From positions 186,001 to 250,000 of the forward strand of contig NZ_PZJV01000002.1 in assembly GCF_003206155.1 (NCBI RefSeq): 64,000 bases of DNA. The letters are read 5' to 3'. Below, in pieces: positions 10,572-17,533 of the stretch. A program made the translations under genes and the position numbers. The DNA is from Salinicola halophilus. GTDB lineage: Bacteria > Pseudomonadota > Gammaproteobacteria > Pseudomonadales > Halomonadaceae. The notes below the pieces were generated by a model. The model had not been told where the DNA came from. It searched no databases and saw nothing but the letters and a program-made list of their open reading frames with translations. Numbering within the stretch: the first letter of the stretch is position 1; every line of letters begins with the position of its first letter.

Positions 10572-13265
10572 ATGAACAGTATCGTCGATCTGGACCCCAC
10601 CGAAACCGGCGAGTGGACCGACGCCCTCGCGTCGCTGATTCGCGTCGGCGGAGAAGAGCGGGCGCGCTTCGTGATCGCCCGGCTGCTCGAGAATCCGGCA
10701 CTCACCTCGGCGCAGGAAGCGCTCACGACGCCTCATCGCAATACGATCGGCCTCGACGCGCAGCCGGCCTATCCCGGCGACCTGGCGCTGGAGCGCAAGC
10801 TGCGCTCGGCGATTCGCTGGAACAGCGTGGCGATGGTGGTGCGTGCCAACGCCAAGGACAAGAGCCTCGGCGGTCATCTGGCGAGCTACATGTCCAGCGC
10901 CACGCTCTACGAGGTGGGTTTCAATCACTTCTTCCGCGCCCGCTCCGAGCGTTTCGCCGGCGATCTGATCTACTTCCAGGGCCACATCGCGCCGGGCATC
11001 TACGCCCGCTCCTTTCTCGAAGGCCGTCTCGACGAACCCCGGCTGGACAACTTTCGTCAGGAAGTCGGCGGCAGCGGGCTCTCCTCCTATCCGCACCCCT
11101 ATCTGATGCCGGACTACTGGCAGTTCTCCACCGTCTCGATGGGGCTCGGGCCGATCCAGGCGATCTATCAGGCGCGCCTGATGAAGTATCTGGACCAGCG
11201 CGAACTCAAGCCGCTCGAGCAGCGCAAGGTGTGGGCGTTTCTCGGCGATGGCGAGTGCGACGAGCCCGAAACCCTGGGCGCGCTCAATGTCGCCAGTCGC
11301 GAGACGCTCGACAACCTCATCTTCGTGGTCAACTGCAATTTGCAGCGCTTGGACGGCCCGGTGCGCGGCAACGCCAGCGTCATGAGCGAACTCGAGCGTT
11401 CATTCAAGGGCGCCGGCTGGAATGTCATCAAGGTGGTCTGGGGCGGCGGTTGGGATCGCCTGCTCGAGGCCGATCACGACGGCCTGCTGGGTCGGCGCAT
11501 GAACGAGGCGGTGGACGGCGAGTACCAGAACTTCAAGGCGCAGGGTGGGGCCTACACCCGGGAGAAGTTCTTCGGCAAGTACGCTGAGCTTGCCGAGCGG
11601 GTCGCCTCGATGTCGGATGCAGAGATCCAGAACCTGACCCGCGGCGGGCACGACCCGGAGAAGGTCTACGCCGCCTACCACGCTGCGGTTCAGGGCGGCG
11701 ACGGCCGCCCCACGGTGATTCTCGCCCACACCGTGAAGGGTTACGGCATGGGCAGCGAACACGGCGAGGCCGACATGGAAGCGCACAACATCAAGACGAT
11801 GAGCGCCGACGGCCTGCGCGCGCTGCGCGAGCGCTTCGAGCTGCCCATCGACGACGCTGCTCTCGAGGGCGGGGCTCGCGAGTTCGAGGTCATGCCCTAC
11901 CATCGGCCACCGGACGACAGCGCCGAGATGCGCTATCTGCACGCGCGCCGAGCCGAACTCGGCGGCTATCTGCCGGCCCGCGACACCCACGTCGAGGCGG
12001 CGAGCATCCCCGCGCTCGATGACCGGGTCTTCGCCACCCAGACCAAGGGCAGCGGCGAGCGCCAGCTCTCCACGACGATGGCGTTCGTGCGCGTGCTGAC
12101 CGGGCTGGTGAAGCATAAAACGCTCGGCCCCAAGGTCGTGCCGATCATCCCCGACGAGGCCCGTACCTTCGGCATGGAGGGGCTCTTTCGCCAGCTGGGT
12201 ATCTACGCCCCGGAGGGGCAGAAGTACGAGCCCGCCGATGCCGGACAGATCATGTTCTACCGCGAGGATCGCAGCGGGCAGATTCTGGAAGAGGGCATCA
12301 CCGAGGCCGGCGCGATGTCCTCCTGGATCGCGGCGGCGACGGCTTATGCCAACCACGCCACGCCGCTGATCCCGTTCTACATCTACTACGCCATGTTCGG
12401 CTTTCAGCGCATCGGCGATCTGGCCTGGGCCGCCGGCGACATGCTCTGCCGCGGCTTCATGATCGGCGGCACGGCGGGGCGCACCACCATCAACGGCGAA
12501 GGACTGCAGCACCAGGACGGTCACAGCCACCTGTTCGCCTCCGTCATTCCCAACTGCCGCAGCTACGATCCGACCTACGCCTACGAGGTCGCGGTCATCG
12601 TGCGTCACGGTCTGCTGGAGATGGTCGAGCGTCAGAAGGACGTCTTCTTCTATCTGACGGTGATGAACGAGAACTACCCCCATCCGGCGATGCCGGCAGG
12701 CTGCGCGGAGGGCATCGTCCGCGGTCTCTACCTGCTCGATGAGGACGACTCGACCGACGCCGAACGTCCCCGCGCCCAGCTCCTGGGCAGCGGTGCCATC
12801 CTGCGCGAAGTGGAGGCGGCGGCGAGAATCCTGCGTGAGGAGTATGGCGTCGCCGCCGATGTCTGGAGTGCGACGAGCTTCAACGAGCTGCGCCGCGAGG
12901 CGCTGGCCTACGACCGCCAGCGTTTCCTCGCCCCCGGAAAGACGCTCGACAAGCCCTGGGTCACCCGACAGCTGGCCGAACGCGCTGCCGGGCCGGTGAT
13001 CGCCGCCAGTGACGCCATTCGCCTCTACGCCGATCAGATCCGCGCCTGGGTGCCGAGCGACTATTACGTGCTGGGGACCGACGGGTTCGGCCGCTCCGAC
13101 ACCCGCGAGTCACTGCGCCGTTTTTTCGAGGTGGATCGGTATCACGTCGTCGTGATGACGCTGTCGGCCCTGGTGGAACGTGGCGAACTGACCGCCGAGG
13201 TCGTCATCGATGCCCTGGCCCGCTTCGGCATCGACGCCGCCGCTCTCACCCCCTGGGAGCGCTGA
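10572..13265 (+). CDS. AceE-type homodimeric 2-oxoacid dehydrogenase E1 component
   Basis: 897 residues, full length for the homodimeric pyruvate dehydrogenase E1 (E. coli AceE 887). The thiamine diphosphate motif GDGECDEPE begins near residue 226 and ends at NCNLQRLDG. Other family blocks are GGHLASYMSSATLYEVGFNH, DEARTFGMEGLFRQLGIY and VLGTDGFGRSDTRE. The N-terminus (DLDPTETGEWTDALASLIR) resembles the E2-binding region of AceE. There is no aceF or lpd here, only a free subunit-binding domain 4 bp downstream, so this is probably a paralogue with its own LysR control, comparable in setting to MdeB (2-oxobutyrate) of Pseudomonas. Substrate is not determinable. Confidence 0.92.
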   Translation: MNSIVDLDPTETGEWTDALASLIRVGGEERARFVIARLLENPALTSAQEALTTPHRNTIGLDAQPAYPGDLALERKLRSAIRWNSVAMVVRANAKDKSLGGHLASYMSSATLYEVGFNHFFRARSERFAGDLIYFQGHIAPGIYARSFLEGRLDEPRLDNFRQEVGGSGLSSYPHPYLMPDYWQFSTVSMGLGPIQAIYQARLMKYLDQRELKPLEQRKVWAFLGDGECDEPETLGALNVASRETLDNLIFVVNCNLQRLDGPVRGNASVMSELERSFKGAGWNVIKVVWGGGWDRLLEADHDGLLGRRMNEAVDGEYQNFKAQGGAYTREKFFGKYAELAERVASMSDAEIQNLTRGGHDPEKVYAAYHAAVQGGDGRPTVILAHTVKGYGMGSEHGEADMEAHNIKTMSADGLRALRERFELPIDDAALEGGAREFEVMPYHRPPDDSAEMRYLHARRAELGGYLPARDTHVEAASIPALDDRVFATQTKGSGERQLSTTMAFVRVLTGLVKHKTLGPKVVPIIPDEARTFGMEGLFRQLGIYAPEGQKYEPADAGQIMFYREDRSGQILEEGITEAGAMSSWIAAATAYANHATPLIPFYIYYAMFGFQRIGDLAWAAGDMLCRGFMIGGTAGRTTINGEGLQHQDGHSHLFASVIPNCRSYDPTYAYEVAVIVRHGLLEMVERQKDVFFYLTVMNENYPHPAMPAGCAEGIVRGLYLLDEDDSTDAERPRAQLLGSGAILREVEAAARILREEYGVAADVWSATSFNELRREALAYDRQRFLAPGKTLDKPWVTRQLAERAAGPVIAASDAIRLYADQIRAWVPSDYYVLGTDGFGRSDTRESLRRFFEVDRYHVVVMTLSALVERGELTAEVVIDALARFGIDAAALTPWER

Positions 13266-13269
13266 AGCC

Positions 13270-13518
13270 ATGGGCAGTGACCGCGTTGGAACGATCGAGG
13301 AGAACGACGGCAGTGATGCCGGGGGCGGTGAAAGCCACGGCAGGGAAAGGGGCGGCCGCGTCCACGCCTGCCCCGCCGTGCGCAAGCGGGCGCGCCTGCT
13401 CGGGCTCTCGCTCGCAGCCATTCCCGGCCGCGGGCGCAAGGGGCGGATCACGCCGGCGGACGTCGAACGCCATGTCGCCATCAGGTCGGCAGAGCACTCG
13501 GCTCGCAGCGACGGCTGA
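13270..13518 (+). CDS. Free-standing E1/E3-binding (peripheral subunit-binding) domain protein
   Basis: 82 residues starting 4 bp after the E1 stop codon. Residues about 31-68 (HACPAVRKRARLLGLSLAAI then GRGRKGRITPADVERHV) match the peripheral subunit-binding domain of dihydrolipoyl acyltransferases: x-SPAVRxLA, internal G-x-G-x-x-GRI and xxDVExH. The lipoyl domain and the catalytic acyltransferase domain are absent. The N-terminal 30 residues are acidic and glycine-rich, like a linker. It could dock the adjacent E1 paralogue to a shared E2/E3 core or lock E1 with E3. It may instead be the remnant of a lost E2 gene. The domain call is strong; the function is inference. Confidence 0.8.
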   Translation: MGSDRVGTIEENDGSDAGGGESHGRERGGRVHACPAVRKRARLLGLSLAAIPGRGRKGRITPADVERHVAIRSAEHSARSDG

Positions 13519-13542
13519 TACCTGCCGCGCCGGGCAGTGGCT

Positions 13543-13893
13543 TCAGCCAAGCACCAGCCGCACCGCGACGATCACCGCGCCGAAAGTCGCGACGCCGGCG
13601 ATTACCGGCAGGCCCAGCGAGCGGGTGCGCCGCCAGGTCAAAAGCGTCGCGATGAGACCGACGAGCGTGGCGACCCAGCCGGCGGTGTCGGGGACTCGCG
13701 GCACCAGCGAGACCCCGAGCACCGCGGCGATCATCATCGGTCCCAGCACCGCGAGCCACGCCGGCATCGACTCCGACCCCTCGCGCTCGCGGGTCTGGCG
13801 CAGCCGGCGCTGCATCCAGAGCAGCGGCAGCAGCCGGATGAGATAGGTGCCGAGGGCGCCGGCGAGCAGGGCGATCCAGAGTTCGACGCTCAT
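13543..13893 (-). CDS. azlD: AzlD-family branched-chain amino acid exporter small subunit
   Basis: 116 residues, four hydrophobic segments, the size and pattern of AzlD/YgaH proteins (MSVELWIALLAGALGTYLIRLLPL). It acts with AzlC in the inner membrane to export branched-chain amino acids or analogues. The start overlaps the azlC stop by 4 bp (ATGA), so the pair is translationally coupled. Start chosen by this overlap; longer reading upstream would run through azlC. Confidence 0.85.
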   Translation of the reverse strand: MSVELWIALLAGALGTYLIRLLPLLWMQRRLRQTREREGSESMPAWLAVLGPMMIAAVLGVSLVPRVPDTAGWVATLVGLIATLLTWRRTRSLGLPVIAGVATFGAVIVAVRLVLG

Positions 13894-14633
13894 CGTGAGC
13901 GTCCCGGCAGGCGCGGCGAGCGCAGGGTGAAAAAGCAGAATGCGCCGAGACCGGCCGCCAGGGGGATGCCCACGTTGGCCAGCCCGTTCAGGGTAAAGGC
14001 GAGCGCTGCCGCCACGCAGACGGTCAGTGCCAGCGCCCAGCGGGGCGAGGTGAAGCGCGGTACCACCAGCACCAGAAAGAGCGCGGGCAGGGCGAAGGGC
14101 ATCACCTCGCCGAGCAGCGGCCAGCGCGCCGTGAGCCACTCGCCGGCGACGGCACCGAGCAGCGAACCGGCGATCCAGCTCAGCCAGGCGAGCAGCGCCG
14201 CGCCGAGAAACCAGCCCACCCGCTGGCGTTCGGGCAGCTGGGGCAGACGGGTGTGGGCCAGCGCGAAGACCTGATCCGTCAGTCCGTGCATCAGCCACGG
14301 CCACCAGCGACTCGGCGTTAGCCACGCTGCCAGGTTGGGCGCGTAGACGACGTGGCGCAGATTGATCAGCAGCGTCATCGCCACCACCAGCCACAGCGGG
14401 GCGCCGCTCGCCACCATTCCCACGAACAGAAACTGCGAGGCGCCGGCGTAGATCAGCGTCGAGATCGCCAGCGTCTCCAGCACGCCGAACCCCGCCTGCA
14501 CCGACACCAGGCCGAACGATACCGCCACCGGGATATAGCCGCCGAGCAGCGGTATCGCCTCGCGGATGCCGCGCAGCACGCCCGGAGGCCCGTGGGTCGC
14601 GTTCGTCGACGTCTCCGAGCGCGGTGAAGTCAT
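13890..14633 (-). CDS. azlC: AzlC-family amino acid exporter large subunit
   Basis: 247 residues with about seven hydrophobic segments. The motifs GGYIPVAVSFGLVSVQAGFG and IYAGASQFLFVGMVASGAPL are typical of AzlC/YgaZ. With AzlD it forms the LIV-E type exporter. It overlaps the upstream regulator gene by 4 bp and azlD by 4 bp, giving a three-gene operon regulator-azlC-azlD. The regulator in front, with a cupin sensor, probably controls export in response to an amino acid or related ligand. Confidence 0.88.
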   Translation of the reverse strand: MTSPRSETSTNATHGPPGVLRGIREAIPLLGGYIPVAVSFGLVSVQAGFGVLETLAISTLIYAGASQFLFVGMVASGAPLWLVVAMTLLINLRHVVYAPNLAAWLTPSRWWPWLMHGLTDQVFALAHTRLPQLPERQRVGWFLGAALLAWLSWIAGSLLGAVAGEWLTARWPLLGEVMPFALPALFLVLVVPRFTSPRWALALTVCVAAALAFTLNGLANVGIPLAAGLGAFCFFTLRSPRLPGRSR

Positions 14634-15274
14634 GGCCGACTCTCCTCGCGACGCACCGGGTAGACGATCGTCACCAGCAGGGTGGCGCCGTCGTCGTGCG
14701 CCAGATAGCGGTGAGCCTGCCCGGCGTCGAAGGTGAGCCGCCCGCCCGGCGCGAGCGTGCTCGGCGTTTCGACCGGGCCGACGCTGGCGGTGCCGGCGAC
14801 TAGCTGCACCGTCTCCTCGGTACCCGGGGCGTGTGCCTCGGCGTCGCGTCTCGCACCCGGCGCCAGATGCAGGAGATAGACATCGACGGCCGGCGACCCC
14901 GTGCCGCGCTCGACCAGCGTGACCGCAACGCCGGAGTCACCGGTGGGCGAGGCGGCGGTAGCGAACGACGACGGGGTATCGGGCGACGACTGGGTATCGG
15001 ACGCCGACTGAGTATCGGAATACGACTGGATGTCGGCTGTCGCTTTTGCGATGGGGGCGATCAGGGCGCTGAAGGCCACGTCGAGCTCCCGCGCCAGTCG
15101 CCAGAGCGTATCCAGCGTTGGGTTGGCATCTCCGCGCTCGAGGCGCGACAGGCTCGACTTCGCCAGACCGGCCTTCGCCGCCAGACGTGACAGCGACAGC
15201 CCCCGGGCCTCCCTGAGCGCCTGTAGATGGGCGCCCAGCGCGCTCGAGGCCTGCAGGTCCACGGACTTCTCCAT
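14630..15274 (-). CDS. XRE-cupin transcriptional regulator of the azlCD operon
   Basis: 214 residues. An N-terminal XRE helix-turn-helix is at about 14-68 (SLSRLAAKAGLAKSSLSRLE) and a C-terminal cupin at about 120-210, a common architecture for regulators next to azlCD. Between them lies a serine/threonine/aspartate linker (about residues 80-103) made of four hexapeptide repeats of the DTQSxS type, encoded by an 18-bp tandem repeat. The gene heads the operon, and a palindrome overlaps its promoter region, suggesting autoregulation. The start ATG at 15274 has GAGGACGTC upstream. Confidence 0.88.
   Translation of the reverse strand: MEKSVDLQASSALGAHLQALREARGLSLSRLAAKAGLAKSSLSRLERGDANPTLDTLWRLARELDVAFSALIAPIAKATADIQSYSDTQSASDTQSSPDTPSSFATAASPTGDSGVAVTLVERGTGSPAVDVYLLHLAPGARRDAEAHAPGTEETVQLVAGTASVGPVETPSTLAPGGRLTFDAGQAHRYLAHDDGATLLVTIVYPVRREESRP
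14966..15037 (-). repeat. 18-bp tandem repeat, four copies, inside the XRE-cupin linker
   Basis: Four consecutive 18-base units at 14966, 14984, 15002 and 15020, each of the pattern CGACGACTGGGTATCGGA with a few substitutions. In frame on the reverse strand they encode the hexapeptide repeat of the linker. Copy-number change would alter linker length without a frameshift. Confidence 0.8.
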
Positions 15275-15289
15275 GCGACGTCCTCGTTT

Positions 15290-15307
15290 CGTTCTATATA
15301 TGGAACG
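15290..15307. promoter_or_regulatory. Candidate operator of the XRE-azlCD operon
   Basis: CGTTC TATATATG GAACG: the 16-mer GTTCTATATATGGAAC is a palindrome with one mismatched pair and includes a TATATA core that could serve as the -10 element. It lies 16 bp upstream of the regulator start, fitting autorepression. Confidence 0.5.
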
Positions 15308-15406
15308 TTCTAACCCGGGCTGCTCGGCACGTCAATCGTCGGCGACCGTGGTGCACTGCCCGGCAATCGCCGTGACGCTGCCCGCGGCATCGCCGGAGGG
15401 CGGTCC

Positions 15407-15468
15407 GGCGTGTCGCATTCGAGCCGTGTCGGCGTGTCGCAATGGGACCATTTTCGCTGGCGCAAAAA
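15407..15468 (+). promoter_or_regulatory. Proposed GbdR operator upstream of the dgc operon
   Basis: GGCGTGTCGCA occurs twice in direct orientation at 15407 and 15431 (24 bp apart). A related TGGCGCAA lies at 15458, another 23 bp downstream. They lie about 165-215 bp before the first gene of the dimethylglycine operon. Direct repeats about two helical turns apart are typical of AraC-family binding. The link to GbdR is inference from the shared word upstream of other betaine genes. Confidence 0.45.
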
Positions 15469-15622
15469 GAACAGTCGGCTTCGTTTTCGATCCGTGTACG
15501 GCCCGGACGGAGGGATATGCTGCCGAAACGGTCGCACCGTCGCTTTCAGGCACACACGGCGCCGACCCTTCGATTCACAACACGACGCCAGCCCAAGGGC
15601 GCGCCATCGAGGAGAAGTTTGC

Positions 15623-16600
15623 ATGTCGACGACATCCGTACACGACGACGCCATCGTCATCGACGGTCTGATCATCGCCAAGTGGGATCGCGCCCTGTTC
15701 GAGGACATGCGAAAGGGCGGACTCACCGCCGCCAACTGCACGGTCTCCGTGTGGGAGGACTTCGAGGCGACCGTCGACAACATCGTCAGCGTCAACAAGC
15801 TGATGCGCGACAACGCCGAGCTGGTGCGTCCCGTGCACACCACCCGCGACATCACCCGCGCCAAGGAAGAGGGCAAGACCGGCATCATTCTGGGCTTTCA
15901 GAACGCCTACGCCTTCGAGGACCAGCTCGGCTACATCGAGATCTTCAAGAAGCTCGGCGTCGGCATCACCCAGCTCTGCTACAACACCCAGAATCTGGTG
16001 GGTACCGGCTGCTACGAGCGCGACGGCGGCCTCTCCGGTTACGGCCGGGAAGTGATCGCCGAGATGAACCGGGTCGGCATGATGTGCGATCTCTCTCACG
16101 TCGGCGCCAAGACCTCCGAAGAGGTGATCCTCGAGTCCCAGAAGCCGGTCTGCTACTCCCACTGCCTGCCGTCCGGTCTCAAGGAACACCCGCGCAACAA
16201 GTCGGACGAAGAGCTCAAGTTCATCGCCGATCATGGCGGTTTCGTCGGCGTCACCATGTTCACGCCGTTTCTCAAGGCGGGCGTCAACGCCACCATCGAA
16301 GACTACGTCGAAGCGATCGTCTACATCATGAACATCGTCGGCGAGGACGCCATCGGCATCGGCACCGATTTCACCCAGGGCCATGACGAGGCCTTCTTCG
16401 AGTGGCTCACCCACGACAAGGGCTATGCGCGTCGTCTGACGCGCTTTGGCGAGATCATCAATCCCAAGGGCATCCGCACCATCGGTGAGTTTCCCAACCT
16501 GACCCAGGCGCTGCTGGACCACGGCCTCTCCGAGTCGGTGGTGCGCAAGGTCATGGGGGAGAACTGGATGCGCACTCTTCGCGACGTCTGGGGCGAGTAA
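15623..16600 (+). CDS. Peptidase M19 (membrane dipeptidase)-like protein of the betaine cluster
   Basis: 325 residues from ATG 15623 (GAGGAG upstream). The fold family is clear: YNTQNLVGTGCYE, CDLSHVG (His159), CYSHC (His180), HPRNKSDE and GIGTDFTQG. It matches the dipeptidase that accompanies dgcAB in Pseudomonas (PA5396-type). However, the canonical N-terminal DGHNDLP metal motif reads DGLIIAK (residues 14-20), the bridging Glu reads Gln93 and the substrate His reads Tyr120. Hydrolysis of a dipeptide is therefore doubtful; its role in betaine or dimethylglycine use is unknown. Confidence 0.88.
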   Translation: MSTTSVHDDAIVIDGLIIAKWDRALFEDMRKGGLTAANCTVSVWEDFEATVDNIVSVNKLMRDNAELVRPVHTTRDITRAKEEGKTGIILGFQNAYAFEDQLGYIEIFKKLGVGITQLCYNTQNLVGTGCYERDGGLSGYGREVIAEMNRVGMMCDLSHVGAKTSEEVILESQKPVCYSHCLPSGLKEHPRNKSDEELKFIADHGGFVGVTMFTPFLKAGVNATIEDYVEAIVYIMNIVGEDAIGIGTDFTQGHDEAFFEWLTHDKGYARRLTRFGEIINPKGIRTIGEFPNLTQALLDHGLSESVVRKVMGENWMRTLRDVWGE

Positions 16601-16638
16601 GCCGTGACGAGCCGGCTGCGCGTCGCGAATACGGCGTT

Positions 16639-16698
16639 GAAGTCTGCCGCTCTCTGCTCATGGACAACCACGTCCACTGCGCGATATCGGCAGACTTC
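16639..16698. repeat. Large palindromic extragenic element, copy 1
   Basis: GAAGTCTGCCG (16639-16649) and CGGCAGACTTC (16688-16698) form a perfect 11-bp stem. The loop contains an inner stem TGGAC/GTCCA (16661-16665, 16672-16676) after GCTCA. The same architecture recurs at 19707-19766, so this is a member of a repeated family resembling REP/ERIC-type elements, placed between the dipeptidase-like gene and the next cistron. Confidence 0.7.
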
Positions 16699-16755
16699 GC
16701 CTTGTCTTCGATAGCTCGCTCGGCTCCGCGGTGTCGCGGGCGCAATCTTGCTCGT

Positions 16756-16811
16756 AGCTCGAAGCCCGAAGCTCGAAGCTCGCAGCTCGCAGCTCGCAGC
16801 TCGAAGCCCAA
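16756..16811 (+). repeat. Heptanucleotide tandem repeat, eight units
   Basis: Eight consecutive 7-base units of AGCTCGA/AGCTCGC (units 2 and 8 diverge to AGCCC) end 23 bp before the start codon of the next gene. Because the unit is not a multiple of three and lies in the leader, copy-number change would shift leader length or spacing. Confidence 0.8.
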
Positions 16812-16834
16812 GAACAACTTCAGAGGTAACCGAC

Positions 16835-17365
16835 ATGACCCAGATGGCCCCCGAACTGCCGATCGACGTCGATAGCGACACCGGTGTCTGGACCACCGAT
16901 GCGCTGCCGATGCTCTACGTGCCGCGCCATTTCTTCATCAACAACCACGTGGCGATCGAGGAAGCGCTGGGCGTCGAGGCGTACGCCCAGATCCTTTACG
17001 ACGCGGGCTACAAGTCGGCGTGGCACTGGTGCGAAAAGGAGGCCGAGCTCCACGGTCTGGAAGGCGAGGCGGTGTTCGAGCACTACATGAAGCGTCTCTC
17101 GCAGCGCGGCTGGGGGCTGTTCGTCACCGAAGCGATCGACCTCGACGCGGGCACCGCCCGCGTGCGCCTCGAGCATTCGTGCTTCGTCTATCAGCTCGGC
17201 AAGACCGGCAAGCGTGAGGAGTACATGTTCACCGGCTGGTTCGCCGGCGCGATGGACCAGATTCTCGAAGCGCGCGGCAACAGCCTGCGCACCGTCGCCG
17301 AGCAGACCCAGAGCGGCGCCGAAGAAGGCTGCGAGGTCGGCTACTTCGACGTCTCACCGAAGTAG
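16835..17365 (+). CDS. DUF5943 protein (dgcA-associated)
   Basis: 176 residues from ATG 16835 (AGAGG upstream). It matches the small protein located immediately before dgcA in Pseudomonas betaine clusters. Visible features: a conserved WHWCEKEAELHGLEG segment (Cys-containing), SQRGWGLF and a Cys-containing EHSCFVYQLGKTGKREEYMFTGWFAG stretch, reminiscent of V4R-like ligand-binding domains. No signal peptide or membrane segment. Function unknown; conserved position suggests an accessory role in dimethylglycine demethylation. A longer reading frame upstream would run through the heptamer repeat and is rejected. Confidence 0.8.
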   Translation: MTQMAPELPIDVDSDTGVWTTDALPMLYVPRHFFINNHVAIEEALGVEAYAQILYDAGYKSAWHWCEKEAELHGLEGEAVFEHYMKRLSQRGWGLFVTEAIDLDAGTARVRLEHSCFVYQLGKTGKREEYMFTGWFAGAMDQILEARGNSLRTVAEQTQSGAEEGCEVGYFDVSPK

Positions 17366-17533
17366 CCTGCGGGCTGGCCGAGAGAGGCGCGCGAAAGAGA
17401 CGCGTGCGAAAGCGTAGTGAGGCAGTCGCGGCAGTGCCGCCCAACAAAAATCTTTGAATTCGTGCTGGCCGAGTCCGCTTGACCGACCGCCTGACACCCC
17501 GGTCGGTACGGCGGCTCGAACGAGGTGATCCCC

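Noticed and set aside
10572-13265. Housekeeping pyruvate dehydrogenase locus
   Set aside because: No aceF or lpd follows, and a LysR gene and a lone binding domain flank it, so it is treated as a paralogue.
16748-16834. N-terminal extension of the DUF5943 protein through the heptamer repeat
   Set aside because: It would translate the repeat as Ala-Arg-Ser-Ser-rich sequence; the ATG at 16835 has a ribosome binding site and the family N-terminus.
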